From positions 71,704 to 135,703 of the forward strand of contig DAOSDL010000008.1 in assembly GCA_035362335.1 (NCBI GenBank): 64,000 nucleotides of DNA, in the 5' to 3' direction. The notes under the pieces are model-generated. The model worked only from the letters and a program-made list of their open reading frames with translations. It made no database searches and was not told where the DNA came from. The translations under genes and the position numbers were made by a program. The DNA comes from JAOSJT01 sp035362335 (lineage in GTDB: Bacteria > Bacteroidota > Ignavibacteria > SZUA-365). Positions within the stretch are counted from its first letter, which is position 1. Each line of letters begins with the position of its first letter. Below are positions 53,295 to 62,456 of the stretch, one piece after another.

Positions 53295-53333
53295 ATACAC
53301 CCCGCTTCGCGCCGTGCGGCGCTCCTCGCGTGC

Positions 53334-55151
53334 CTACATCAGGGCTTCCACGCGGTCGAGCAAATCGTTCATGAGGTCCGCCGTCGCTGCCACGGGATCG
53401 GGCGAAGTCATGTCCACTCCCGCATCGCGGAGCAGGTCGATGGAGTAGCGCGAACTGCCGGAGCGCAGGAATTGCAGATAGCGCGGCAAGGCCTCTGCTT
53501 CGCCATCGAGTATGCGCCGTGAGATGGCCGCTGCCGCCGAGAGGCCGGTGGCGTACTGAAACACGTAGAAGCTTCGGTAAAAATGCGGTATGCGCGCCCA
53601 GTTCAATGCGAAGCGCGGATCGATACTGAATGCGGGACCGTAATACCGGGCGTACAATTCGCCCATGGTCTCGCTCATCAGATCCACGGTCAATGCCCCG
53701 CCCTCTTCCGCGTGTCGATGGATGCGCTGCTCGAATTCGGCGAACAGGGCCTGGTTGTACACCGTCCCGCGAATCGTGTCGATGTAATGCAGTAAAATGT
53801 GCTTCTGCACGTCGCGCTCCGGACGCGAGCCGAGCAGATGCTGCACGAGCAGTAACTCGTTGCAGGTGGATGCCACTTCGGCGCAGAAAATGGTGTAGCC
53901 GCCGTACACGGCGGGTTGATGCTGCCAGGTGTAGAAGGAGTGCATCGCATGACCCATTTCATGGGCGAGCGTGAACACGTCCTTCAGCGTGTCGGTGTAA
54001 TTCATCAGCACGAAGGGATGCGCACCGTAGGTCCAGGCGGAGTAGGCGCCCGAGGCCTTGCCCTTGTTCTCGTACACGTCAATCCATCCGCTGTGGAGGC
54101 CGTCGTGCAAATCACGCACGTATTCCGGGCCGAGCGCGCCCAGCGCTTCTTCCACCATGCGCACGGCGTCGGGCCAGGACACATGCAATGACGTTTCGGG
54201 CACCAAGGGAACGTACAAATCCCAGGGGCGCACGCTGTCGAGGCCAAGCACCGAACGACGCAGTTCCATGGCGCGATGCAGCGGATCGAGGTTGTTGTTG
54301 ATGGTGCGCACAACATTGTCGTACACGGCTTCGGGGATGTTGTCCTCGTACAGGGCCATGTGCCGCGTATTGGCGTAGCCGCGTGCGCGCGCATAGAACA
54401 TCTCGCGCTTCACCTGGCTGCTGAGCATGCCTGAAAGCGTGTTTTTCCACGCTCCGTATCCGCCGTACAACGCGGTGAAGGCATCTTCGCGCACGCGGCG
54501 GTCCTGCGATTCCTGCATCTGTATGTAGCGGCCCTTGGTCACCTCCACCTCGGCGCCATCCTCGCCGCGAATGCTGTCGAAACGGATGTCGGCGTCGTTG
54601 AACATGCTGAAAATGTTGGCCGCGGCGCTGGTGGCCTCGATGGACAACGCGAGCAATTCCTCTTCGCGCGAGCTGAGTGTGTACTGCTTCATGCGCAGAA
54701 TCTCATCGAGATGATGCGCGTACACGTCCAGTCCATCGGTGCCGGCGATGAAGGTGCGCACCGCGCTTTCGTCGATGGCGAGGATTTCGGGAACCACCCA
54801 CGAGGTCGCGGCGCTGATTCGCGCATGCTGCGACATCACCCTGTCCATCAGTCCCTGATACAGCGTGTTGGTGGTGTCCTCGTCGAAGCGCCTGAAGGCG
54901 TAATTTCCCAGTTTTCCGGTGATGATGTTGAGATCGTCCGCAAAATGCAGCCAGCGCAGCAAGGCGCTGCCATCGCGGGCCAGCGTGCCACGATAGGATG
55001 CGATTTCACCGATCATGCGCTCGATGGCCTGGAAATCCTGCTCCCACTCCTCCACCGTTGCATAGAGGTCTTCAATGGTCCAGCGGAATGCCGGATCGAT
55101 ATCCGCGCGTGCGGGGAGTGCGCCGCCGAGCGATGGTGCTGTGCTGTTCAT
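53334..55151 (-). CDS. pepF: Oligoendopeptidase F (M3B family)
   Basis: Zinc peptidase cleaving short peptides in the cytoplasm. The zinc motif LAHEMGHAMHS (His397, Glu398, His401) and the third-ligand segment FCAEVASTCNELLL are present. The N-terminal helical half and the C-terminal YRSFYVFQYATGLSAAAAIS segment match the family, as does the length of 605 residues. It is the last gene of the clpS operon, 34 bases after the CpoB-like gene. Confidence 0.95.
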   Translation of the reverse strand: MNSTAPSLGGALPARADIDPAFRWTIEDLYATVEEWEQDFQAIERMIGEIASYRGTLARDGSALLRWLHFADDLNIITGKLGNYAFRRFDEDTTNTLYQGLMDRVMSQHARISAATSWVVPEILAIDESAVRTFIAGTDGLDVYAHHLDEILRMKQYTLSSREEELLALSIEATSAAANIFSMFNDADIRFDSIRGEDGAEVEVTKGRYIQMQESQDRRVREDAFTALYGGYGAWKNTLSGMLSSQVKREMFYARARGYANTRHMALYEDNIPEAVYDNVVRTINNNLDPLHRAMELRRSVLGLDSVRPWDLYVPLVPETSLHVSWPDAVRMVEEALGALGPEYVRDLHDGLHSGWIDVYENKGKASGAYSAWTYGAHPFVLMNYTDTLKDVFTLAHEMGHAMHSFYTWQHQPAVYGGYTIFCAEVASTCNELLLVQHLLGSRPERDVQKHILLHYIDTIRGTVYNQALFAEFEQRIHRHAEEGGALTVDLMSETMGELYARYYGPAFSIDPRFALNWARIPHFYRSFYVFQYATGLSAAAAISRRILDGEAEALPRYLQFLRSGSSRYSIDLLRDAGVDMTSPDPVAATADLMNDLLDRVEALM

Positions 55152-55185
55152 AGGTATCCTTGTCCAGGCGTTGGAATGACGAAAA

Positions 55186-56013
55186 TCAACGGATCGTTCG
55201 CATCACGCGGGCGGCCTCTGCGGCTTCGCGTGTGTTCGGATGTTCGCGCTGCACACGTTCGAGGTCCGCGCGGGCCTCGGCTGTCTGCGCAAGGGCGATG
55301 GCGGCGTTGGCGCGTCCCAACAGGGCCACTGCGGCTTTATCGCTGCCGGCGCATTCCAGCACGGCCGAGAAGCGCTTGAATGCCGCGGCATGCCTGCCGA
55401 GCCGCATGGCCGCTTCACCCATCCAATACAGGCAATTGTCGCCCATGTCGTTGGGTGTGGATTGCTGGAGCAAGTGTTCGAATTGCTGGAGGGCTTCCCC
55501 GTGCCGCTCGGCGTTGAAGGCGTGCAGGGCGGTCTGATACGCCCGCAGGTACGAAAGATCGGCGGGCGTGGAAGCATCGTACACCGCGCGCACGTCGGCG
55601 GGGAGAATCGCCGATGGCGCCGCAACAGCTTCTTCCCGCTGCACGGCGTCCGCGGAGGCGGGCGGCGGATAGGCAGCTGCGTCAGGACTCGGAAGCGCGG
55701 AGGGAGGAGCGTCTCCCGCGTCGGCGGACTCGCGCGGAGGTTGCGCGCCGGTGATCAGCGGATCCTCTTGCTGCAACTCCGCGAGGCGTGCGGTGAGTCG
55801 ACGATTCTTGTCATCGAGTTGCACGTTCTCGCGTTCAATGGCATCGAGCCGATCCCGCAGCAAGGTATTCTCTGCCCGGCAGTCGGCGTGATGCATTTCC
55901 AGGGAATCCAGCCGCGCCTGCACGGCGGCGCTTTCCTCCTCCAGTTCGACCATGGGCGCGCAGGCCATGAACAGCAGCGGGACGATGGACAGGAGCAGAG
56001 ACGATCGCGGCAT
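55186..56013 (-). CDS. CpoB/YbgF-like TPR lipoprotein
   Basis: Start at 56013 with GGAGGT before it gives a lipoprotein signal (SLLLSIVPLLFMAC, lipid Cys at residue 18). A coiled coil follows (residues about 25-85, VELEEESAAVQARLDSLEMHH...DDKNRRLTARLAELQQ), then a Pro/Ala-rich linker and a C-terminal TPR block (YQTALHAFNAERHGEALQQFEHLLQQ, CLYWMGEAAMRLGRHAAAFKRFSAVLE). This coiled coil plus TPR order is that of CpoB, which works with Tol-Pal in cell division. No tol or pal genes are nearby. Confidence 0.82.
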   Translation of the reverse strand: MPRSSLLLSIVPLLFMACAPMVELEEESAAVQARLDSLEMHHADCRAENTLLRDRLDAIERENVQLDDKNRRLTARLAELQQEDPLITGAQPPRESADAGDAPPSALPSPDAAAYPPPASADAVQREEAVAAPSAILPADVRAVYDASTPADLSYLRAYQTALHAFNAERHGEALQQFEHLLQQSTPNDMGDNCLYWMGEAAMRLGRHAAAFKRFSAVLECAGSDKAAVALLGRANAAIALAQTAEARADLERVQREHPNTREAAEAARVMRTIR

Positions 56014-56026
56014 GATGCACCTCCAT

Positions 56027-56803
56027 TCAAACATCCAGCAGGGAATGCGCACGCCCGTTGTGCACGGCCTCGGCGAATGCGCGTAGTTGGGATCGATTGT
56101 CCTCGTGTTCGAAATGATTACCGACGATGACGATGGACGCTCCCGCCGCCACTTTCTCGGCGGCCGCTTCCGGTGTGCGGATGCCGCCACCGACAATGAC
56201 AGGCACATCCACCAGCGCCGACACCATGCGAATCATCATTGCGGGTACGCTCTGCGAAGCGCCGCTCCCGGCTTCGAGATATACGAGTTTCATGCCGAGC
56301 AAATCGGCGGCGAGCGCGTGGGCGGCGGCGATCTCGGGCTTCTCGCGCGGTACCGGCTTGGAGTAACTCATGTACTCGGTGCTGGTGACGGTATCGGAGG
56401 ACACGATCAGATATCCCGTGGAAATGGCTTCCAGGCCCAGCTCGCGCACAAGTGGCGCGGCAATGACATGCTGGCCGATGAGCTGCTCGGGATTGCGTCC
56501 GCTGATGATGGATAAAAACAGTATCGCGTCGGCCTCGCCGGAAATCTGATGAATGCCTCCCGGGAAAATGATCACCGGCTTGCTTGTGCCCAGCTTGAGA
56601 TGGCGAATGCATTGCTCGAACGTGGGTAGCAAGGCGAGACTGCCGCCCACGAGAAAGCCATCCACGCCCGCCTGTTCCGCATCGGCGGCGAAGCCCGGCA
56701 ATTCCGTGGGCTCGGCCTTGTCGGGATCCACCAGCACGAAAAGCAGCGCCCTGCCCTGCTCGCGCGCCTCGCGCAATCCGTCGTACACCGGACTCGGACG
56801 CAT
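56027..56803 (-). CDS. Geranylgeranylglyceryl-phosphate synthase family protein (GGGPS/PcrB)
   Basis: TIM-barrel prenyltransferase that joins a polyprenyl diphosphate to glycerol-1-phosphate through an ether bond. Family blocks are present: LFVLVDPDKAEP (metal-binding Asp), FLVGGSLAL, KPVIIFPGGIHQIS, AISTGYLIVSSDT, KLVYLEAGSGA, VIVGGGIRTPEAA and IVIVGNHFEHE. Bacteroidota enzymes of this type are known as group II GGGPS. The start codon overlaps the alaS stop by one base. It may supply an ether lipid of unknown function. Confidence 0.92.
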   Translation of the reverse strand: MRPSPVYDGLREAREQGRALLFVLVDPDKAEPTELPGFAADAEQAGVDGFLVGGSLALLPTFEQCIRHLKLGTSKPVIIFPGGIHQISGEADAILFLSIISGRNPEQLIGQHVIAAPLVRELGLEAISTGYLIVSSDTVTSTEYMSYSKPVPREKPEIAAAHALAADLLGMKLVYLEAGSGASQSVPAMMIRMVSALVDVPVIVGGGIRTPEAAAEKVAAGASIVIVGNHFEHEDNRSQLRAFAEAVHNGRAHSLLDV

Positions 56804-59391
56804 CAGGAGGCACCTCCGCCGCGAATCACCGCCGGAGCCTCGGCAAGAACGGCGTCGAGTCCCGCCACATCGCGCGCGCCCGCCGTGGCCATATGCGGAC
56901 GTCCGCCGCCACCGCCGCCCAGTTTTTTCGCCAGAGGCGTGACAATGGCACCGGCCTTGATGCCGCGCGACACCATGTCGTCGGTCACCACGCAGACGAG
57001 CTGCACTTTATCGTCGACCACGGCGGCCAGGAGTCCGACGCCCGAACCCAATTTCTCGCGCAGCACATCACCGAGCGCCTTGAGTTGTTCGGCATCCGCC
57101 GCTTCCACGCGGGCAACCACAATGCGACCACCGTTCCACTCCTCGCCCGAGGCGAGCAGCGTATCGATCTGCGCCGCACCCTGCTGCAGAGCCTGCTTTG
57201 CGACGTCCTTTTCCAACTGCTTGATGCGCTCGTGCAATTGCTCCTCGCGCGTCTGCTGCTGCTCCAGACGCTGATGCATGTCGCTGATGTACTGCAGCAC
57301 ACCGCGGCCGGTTACCGCCTCGATGCGGCGCGTACCGCTGGCGATGGAACTTTCGGAGGTGATTTTGAACAGGCCGATGTCGGAGGTGTTGCGCACATGC
57401 GTGCCGCCGCAGAACTCCATCGACACCGCACCGATCTGCAGCACGTTGACGCGGTCGCCGTATTTGTCACCAAAAAACATCAACGCGCCCATGGTACGCG
57501 CTTCATCGAAGGGCACATCGCGATGCTGCTGCACGGGGAAACCGGCCAGAATATGGGCGTTGACCTGATGCTCGATTTCGGCGAGCTGCTCGTCGCTCAC
57601 TTTTTCGAAATGGGAAAAATCGAAACGCAGATGCCCGGGATCGACCAGCGAACCTGCCTGTTGCACATGTGTGCCCAGCACCGAGCGCAGCGCGGCGTGC
57701 AGCAGATGCGTCGCAGTGTGATTGCGCATGGTATCGCGACGCGCATCCGCATGCACCATGGCGCGCACCGTATCGCCCAGTGCCGGCGCGAAGCCCTCCG
57801 CATCGTCCAGCACATGCACGATGGCGCCGTCGGCCTTGAGCAGGGCGCGCAATTCCGCTGTGCGGTCATTCCAGGCGATGAAACCCGTATCGCTCACCTG
57901 ACCACCGGATTCGACGTAAAATGGCGTGCGCTCGAGCACAAGATACAGTGCTCCGTTTTCCCGCAGCAGTCCCGTGATCCGCGCTTCCACCTCGAGGGCA
58001 TCATAGCCCACGAACGCGCTGCCCTCCGCATCCTCGATCATCTCCAGGTGCAGGCCGCCCTGCGCCGCCATGGGCACGGTGATTTTGCTTTTGGTCACGG
58101 CGCGCGAGCGCTGCTTCTGCTCTTCCAGCAGAATTTCGAAGCGCGCTGTATCCACATCGAGCTGCTGCTCGGAGGCGAGCAGCGCGGTGAGATCCAACGG
58201 GAAGCCGAAGGTGTCGTAGAGTTTGAACACATCCTCGCCGGCGATCATCGTACCGTCGTTGGCGCGAGTACGCGAGGCGATGTCCTCGAAAATCTCCAGT
58301 CCGCGGTCGAGCGTGGCGTTGAAGCTCTCCTCCTCGGCGCGGATGACGCGTTCGACGATGGAGCGCTGCGCCACAAGTTCGGGAAACACCGCGCCCATGG
58401 TGTCGCCCAGCGTTTCCACCAGTTTCCAGACAAAGGGTTCGCGCATGCCGAGATTGCGTCCGAAGCGCGCGGCGCGGCGGAGAATGCGGCGCAACACGTA
58501 GCCGCGGCCGTCGGGGCCGGGCATGGCGCCATCGGCGATGGAGAAGGACAGCATGCGCACATGATCCGCGATAACGCGCATGGCCACCTGCCGCTGCTCA
58601 CCTTCGTAGGGCTGCTCGGTCACCGCGGCAATGCGGTCGATGAGCGGCATGAACACATCGGTGTCGTAATTCGAGGACTTGCCCTGCAGCACCGCGCAAA
58701 TGCGCTCGAAGCCCATGCCCGTATCCACGTGCTTGCGCGGCAATTCGTGCAGTGTGCCATGTTCGTCGCGATTGTATTGGATGAACACCAGGTTCCAGAT
58801 TTCCATCACCTCCGGCACGCCGGCATTGACCAGCGGACCACCGCTGCAATCGGGCGTGAGATCGATGTGAATTTCCGAGCAGGGACCGCAGGGACCGGTG
58901 TCGCCCATTTCCCAGAAATTGTCTTTTTCATCGAAGCGATGCACATGCGACGGATTGATGTCCGTCAATTCGGTCCACAGCGCGAAGGCCTCATCGTCCT
59001 CGCGAAACACCGTGGCATGCAGACGCTGCTTCGGCAGCTTCCAGACCTCCGTCAACAATTCCCAGGCCCAGGCAATGGCCTCGCGCTTGTAGTAATCACC
59101 GAAGCTCCAGTTGCCGAGCATCTCGAAAAACGTGTGGTGGTAGGTGTCGCGTCCCACTTCCTCGAGATCGTTGTGCTTGCCCGACACGCGAATGCACTTC
59201 TGCGTGTCGGCGGCGCGCACGTAGCCGCGCGAACCGGCGCCGAGGAACACGTCCTTGAACTGGTTCATGCCGGCGTTGGTGAACAGCAGGGTCGGATCGT
59301 CGTGCGGCACGACGGGAGCGGACGGCACGATGCGATGATCCTTGCCGGCGAAAAAGTCGAGAAAGCTCTGGCGGATTTCCGTGGAAGTCAT
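56803..59391 (-). CDS. alaS: Alanyl-tRNA synthetase
   Basis: Class II synthetase with all expected parts: the catalytic core (FTNAGMNQFKDVFLG, YHHTFFEMLGNWSFGDYYK, GDTGPCGPCSEIH), the tRNA-recognition helices, the editing domain with NHTATHLLHAAL and CGGTHVRNTSDIGLFKI, a coiled coil (EQQQTREEQLHERIKQLEKDV) and the glycine-rich C-Ala domain (GGGGGGRPHMATAGARD). 862 residues is normal. It lies between clpS and the GGGPS gene. Confidence 0.98.
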   Translation of the reverse strand: MTSTEIRQSFLDFFAGKDHRIVPSAPVVPHDDPTLLFTNAGMNQFKDVFLGAGSRGYVRAADTQKCIRVSGKHNDLEEVGRDTYHHTFFEMLGNWSFGDYYKREAIAWAWELLTEVWKLPKQRLHATVFREDDEAFALWTELTDINPSHVHRFDEKDNFWEMGDTGPCGPCSEIHIDLTPDCSGGPLVNAGVPEVMEIWNLVFIQYNRDEHGTLHELPRKHVDTGMGFERICAVLQGKSSNYDTDVFMPLIDRIAAVTEQPYEGEQRQVAMRVIADHVRMLSFSIADGAMPGPDGRGYVLRRILRRAARFGRNLGMREPFVWKLVETLGDTMGAVFPELVAQRSIVERVIRAEEESFNATLDRGLEIFEDIASRTRANDGTMIAGEDVFKLYDTFGFPLDLTALLASEQQLDVDTARFEILLEEQKQRSRAVTKSKITVPMAAQGGLHLEMIEDAEGSAFVGYDALEVEARITGLLRENGALYLVLERTPFYVESGGQVSDTGFIAWNDRTAELRALLKADGAIVHVLDDAEGFAPALGDTVRAMVHADARRDTMRNHTATHLLHAALRSVLGTHVQQAGSLVDPGHLRFDFSHFEKVSDEQLAEIEHQVNAHILAGFPVQQHRDVPFDEARTMGALMFFGDKYGDRVNVLQIGAVSMEFCGGTHVRNTSDIGLFKITSESSIASGTRRIEAVTGRGVLQYISDMHQRLEQQQTREEQLHERIKQLEKDVAKQALQQGAAQIDTLLASGEEWNGGRIVVARVEAADAEQLKALGDVLREKLGSGVGLLAAVVDDKVQLVCVVTDDMVSRGIKAGAIVTPLAKKLGGGGGGRPHMATAGARDVAGLDAVLAEAPAVIRGGGAS

Positions 59392-59415
59392 GGTCTCTAT
59401 CTGTCGGTGAATGTG

Positions 59416-59700
59416 TTACATCTCGATTTGCGTGTGCAAGGCAATTTCCTCCAGGACATGGCTCACGCGCAGGCAGTCGTTCATGTCGCCGGTGTACACG
59501 CAGGCCTTGCCCCGCGTGTGCACCTCCATCGTCAAGGCCTCGGCCTTCGCCTGCGAACAGGCGGTGGCCTTCATGATCTGCGCGATCACTTCCTCGAAGG
59601 TGTGCACGTTGTCATTGAACAGAATCACCTTCGCGGGATTCTTCGTGTCCGTGCCATCGGTCACGTCAGTCTGTATGTCCGGTAGCTCGACTGTGGTCAT
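59416..59700 (-). CDS. clpS: ATP-dependent Clp protease adaptor ClpS
   Basis: N-end-rule adaptor that hands substrates to ClpAP/ClpCP. The core KVILFNDNVHTFEEVIAQIMKATACSQAKAEALTMEVHTRGKACVYTGDMNDC is complete, including the NDxxHTFE substrate pocket and the A-x-x-T/H-x-x-G segment. The 94 residues are typical. It is the first gene of the operon clpS-alaS-GGGPS-cpoB-pepF. Confidence 0.95.
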   Translation of the reverse strand: MTTVELPDIQTDVTDGTDTKNPAKVILFNDNVHTFEEVIAQIMKATACSQAKAEALTMEVHTRGKACVYTGDMNDCLRVSHVLEEIALHTQIEM

Positions 59701-59872
59701 GGTTCAAGGGAATGCGTTGCACACGACAAACAAGATAAAATACACACACCAACGCTCTGGTGGAAGAAGCGCGAATTGTGGAAGCACGGTGGTTTTGAAC
59801 CTGTGTGGTTTTGCCCCTGTGTCCCTTCTCCTCTCGTACCCGGTATGCAACTCACAGTAGCGGGTCGACGCC

Positions 59873-60445
59873 TCAGGGACAATCCGATCGGATGAGGCGT
59901 GAGGTATCGAAACCTTTGGCGCGGATGCGCTCGAGCAGCATGGTGTAGGTGGCATCGTCCATGCGGGATGCGCGGGCGAGTATCCACAGATATTTGCGGC
60001 TGGGTTCGCCCACTACGGCCCAGCGGTACTGCTCGTCGAGTTCGATGATCCAGTAGTCGCCGCGGAAAGGCCAGAAGAATTGCACACGCAACTTGGCGTT
60101 GTTGCTGCCTTCGACGATGAAGGCCTTGCCCGTTGCGCTGTCCGTACCTCCGTCGGCACCGCGTTCGGTGCAACGATTCACCACGCGCAGCGTGCTTTCG
60201 TCGATCACCGAATACTCGGCGGTGGAACAGGCACAGTCCTTCTGAAAGGAATTCGGCAGGCGGGCGATTTCATACCAGGTGCCGAGATACCGCTGCACGT
60301 CCACGCTGTCCACCACGGCGAGCGGCGGATAGTCGCCTCCGGCACAGCCGAAGAGCAGCAACACCGCGAAGGGCGCGCGCAGCATGCGCAGCACGGTGGT
60401 AAGCGGACGCGGGGATTCCGTTGATGGACGGCGTGACGGTGCCAT
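59873..60445 (-). CDS. blc: Bacterial lipocalin (Blc-like) lipoprotein
   Basis: Start at 60445 with GAGGA before it; the hydrophobic LRAPFAVLLLFGC ends in a lipobox Cys. The lipocalin signature RYLGTWYEIARLPNSFQKDC, the NRCTERG segment, the AKLRVQFFWPFRGDYWIIELD strands and the SRKYLWILAR motif follow. Outer-membrane lipocalins bind fatty acids or lysophospholipids. A shorter start at 60385 (MLRAPFAVLLL) is possible. It follows the ferredoxin gene by about 120 bases. Confidence 0.92.
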   Translation of the reverse strand: MAPSRRPSTESPRPLTTVLRMLRAPFAVLLLFGCAGGDYPPLAVVDSVDVQRYLGTWYEIARLPNSFQKDCACSTAEYSVIDESTLRVVNRCTERGADGGTDSATGKAFIVEGSNNAKLRVQFFWPFRGDYWIIELDEQYRWAVVGEPSRKYLWILARASRMDDATYTMLLERIRAKGFDTSRLIRSDCP

Positions 60446-60566
60446 GGTGCTTCCTCGATTGCGTGGAACAGGTGCATGCAACATAGGAAGAAGGCGGACG
60501 CCATGACAGCGGTCCGCCTTCGGTTTCGCGAAATGATACGGACAGCGTTGTCCGCGATACACGGGA

Positions 60567-61454
60567 TTATTGCATGGGCACGATGCGTTTCACGTCGCCT
60601 TCCAGCGACAGCACATGCTCTTCCACCGGTAAATTCTCGCAGCCGCTGAGATCCAACGCCTGACGCACAATCATCGACAAACCGCGGCAGCAGGGTACTT
60701 CCATGATCACCACCAGCACCTTGGTGGGACCGCCATCGCGGAATATCGCCGCCAACTTCTCGGCGTAGGGCGCGGTGTTGTCGAGCTTCGGGCAAGCCAC
60801 CACCACGCTGCGTCCCCGCAAATAGCGCTGATGCACTTCGGCCGAGGCCACGGGTCCGCAGGTGCTCAGCACCACCAACTCGCGATTGCGGAAATACGGC
60901 GCCGCGGGATGCACGAGATGCAATTGCACAGGCCATTGTCCGAGTTCCGAGGGAATGATTGTCGGCGACACCGCTGCGGCGGCGGGCTGTGCCTCGCGCT
61001 GCATGCTGCGCGCGGCCGATCCCGGACAGCCGGCACTGATGGCCTGCGGGTGACCGGTTGCCAGAGGCATGGCTATGGGTTCCTGCGCGGCCGGGCGCCG
61101 CAATTCGCGCTGGGCGCTGCCCGGGCAACCGCCACCGTGCGCATGCGTGTGCGCCTCGCTGTGTTCATGCCGCTCCTGCGCCATCTCGTAGCGCCTCAGC
61201 GCTTCCGCACCTCCGGTGCGCAGCAAATGTGCGCGCGTGGCCTCGTCGTCGAAGGCGGGCGCGGCACGCTTCACCACTTTCAATGCACCGGTGGGACACA
61301 CACCGACGCAATCGCCGAAGCCATCGCAAAATTCCTCGCGCACAAGTTTCGCCTTGCCGTTCACAATCTGTATGGCGCCTTCCGCGCAGCCGATCGCGCA
61401 GTCGCCGCAACCGTCGCAGAGTTCCTCGTTGATTTCGATAATGTCGCGTGTCAT
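60567..61454 (-). CDS. 4Fe-4S ferredoxin-domain protein of an anaerobe-type family
   Basis: Two ferredoxin motifs at the N-terminus: CDGCGDCAIGC (Cys13, 16, 19, 23) is complete, while CDGFGDCVGVCP (Cys43, 49, 53) has Phe46 in place of the second cysteine, as commonly seen in this family. A linker with two GCPGSA motifs and a His-rich stretch follows. The C-terminal domain (PVQLHLVHPAAPYFRNRELVVLSTCGPVA...RSVVVACPKLDN...VLVVIMEVPCCRG) is typical of a conserved ferredoxin family in anaerobes. Its promoter carries an FNR-type box, suggesting control by the Crp/Fnr regulator nearby. Confidence 0.88.
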   Translation of the reverse strand: MTRDIIEINEELCDGCGDCAIGCAEGAIQIVNGKAKLVREEFCDGFGDCVGVCPTGALKVVKRAAPAFDDEATRAHLLRTGGAEALRRYEMAQERHEHSEAHTHAHGGGCPGSAQRELRRPAAQEPIAMPLATGHPQAISAGCPGSAARSMQREAQPAAAAVSPTIIPSELGQWPVQLHLVHPAAPYFRNRELVVLSTCGPVASAEVHQRYLRGRSVVVACPKLDNTAPYAEKLAAIFRDGGPTKVLVVIMEVPCCRGLSMIVRQALDLSGCENLPVEEHVLSLEGDVKRIVPMQ

Positions 61455-61495
61455 GTGAAGCTCCTGAAAAACATCGGTGATTCTGTCAACACGGA

Positions 61496-61539
61496 CAAGC
61501 TACAACGCAATCGATCATCCGCGCCTTGACGCAAGTCAA
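61496..61539 (-). promoter_or_regulatory. FNR-type box and -7 element before the ferredoxin gene
   Basis: The perfect inverted repeat TTGAC-GCAA-GTCAA (61526-61539, TTGA-N6-TCAA) stands upstream of a - strand -7 element TAGCTTG (61502-61496). No TTG is found 20 bases before that element. With a start site about 7 bases past the -7 centre the box is centred near -41, the position of a class II activator. Confidence 0.6.
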
Positions 61540-61585
61540 GCCGTGATGTACGACCGTGATCGGCGGAGCTGGTGTTGCGCCGCGC

Positions 61586-61960
61586 CTACTCCCGAAGCAG
61601 CCAGCGCAGGGCTTCGTCGCGCGAGGGAAAGGTCTTTGCCTCGAAGCCACGATTGAGCATGGTGGTTTCGTAGAACAGCGCCACCTCCCGCGCCGCGGGT
61701 TCGAAGGGCAGCACCACGGCGATGGCGCTGCGGCGGTCGAGGCCCTCGGCGATGTACTGCCGATTCGGTAAATCGATGATGGTGAGAAAGGATACAGCCG
61801 ACTGCATGCGCTCAATATCGAGCAGATAGCGCCGGCACGCATGGCGCCGTCCCAACGCCAGCCCTTCGGTGGTGGTACGCCGCACGTCCTCGGCGTTGGT
61901 CAGCCCATCGAAGACGAGATCGATGAAGTGTTGCTCAGCATTGTACTCAAGTGTCCACAT
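61586..61960 (-). CDS. STAS/SpoIIAA-like small protein of unknown function
   Basis: Starting at 61960 (MWTLEYNAEQHFIDLVFDGLTNAEDVRRTTTEGLAL) the 124 residues alternate beta and alpha segments: an N-terminal strand pair, helix, strand RRYLLDIERM, helix, strand AIAVVLPF, helix EVALFYETTMLNRG, then a C-terminal helix RDEALRWLL. This is a SpoIIAA/STAS-like pattern as found in many small Bacteroidota proteins. The assignment is by fold impression only. It overlaps the GNAT gene end by 14 bases. Confidence 0.65.
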   Translation of the reverse strand: MWTLEYNAEQHFIDLVFDGLTNAEDVRRTTTEGLALGRRHACRRYLLDIERMQSAVSFLTIIDLPNRQYIAEGLDRRSAIAVVLPFEPAAREVALFYETTMLNRGFEAKTFPSRDEALRWLLRE

Positions 61961-62456
61961 GGCCTGTTGTCCCGTGTGATGGAGCACGAGGATCGATGGA
62001 ATGTTCCGCGGATGTCGCCGCGTCCCGATGACGGACGAGATGCAGCAGTGTGTGCCCTGTTTCAGGATGCACTCTCTCGCTCAGCGGCTGGAACAGGTGC
62101 TTCGCATAAAATCGACGTCCACTGTGGTTGCGTTCGAATACTTCCACATGCAACGTCGCGTGTACCTCCCGGGCCGCGTTCAACAGCAACCCTCCCAAGC
62201 CCCGGCCCTGCAGATGCACATCGACGAATATAGCACCGATTTCATTGCCGAGCAGTGAAAGAAAGCCCGCGAAACGGCCCTGCCATTCCACCACCGTGGT
62301 TACGGCGGACGGCAGGTACACCGTCGGAATGCGCTCCCTGTCGAGACGGAAATACTCTTCGGGAAGAAATGGATGTGCGCGACGGGACGATCCCTCCCAG
62401 CAGGCGAGCAAGGCGGGGAGATCCTCCGGTCGATAGCTTCGCAGTATAGCGCTCAC
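61947..62456 (-). CDS. GNAT-family N-acetyltransferase
   Basis: The GNAT acetyl-CoA motif is in GAIFVDVHLQGRGLGGLLLNAAR (Q/RxxGxG/A as QGRGLG), preceded by the substrate strand region and followed by LHVEVFERNHSGRRFYAKHLFQ, a standard GNAT C-terminus. It is 169 residues long. It overlaps the VOC gene by four bases. The acetylated substrate is unknown. Confidence 0.9.
   Translation of the reverse strand: MSAILRSYRPEDLPALLACWEGSSRRAHPFLPEEYFRLDRERIPTVYLPSAVTTVVEWQGRFAGFLSLLGNEIGAIFVDVHLQGRGLGGLLLNAAREVHATLHVEVFERNHSGRRFYAKHLFQPLSERVHPETGHTLLHLVRHRDAATSAEHSIDPRAPSHGTTGHVDT

Noticed and set aside
56893..59685. A 930-codon + strand open frame opposite alaS and clpS
   Set aside because: alaS and clpS are certain on the other strand; the antisense product has no recognisable domain or ribosome-binding site.
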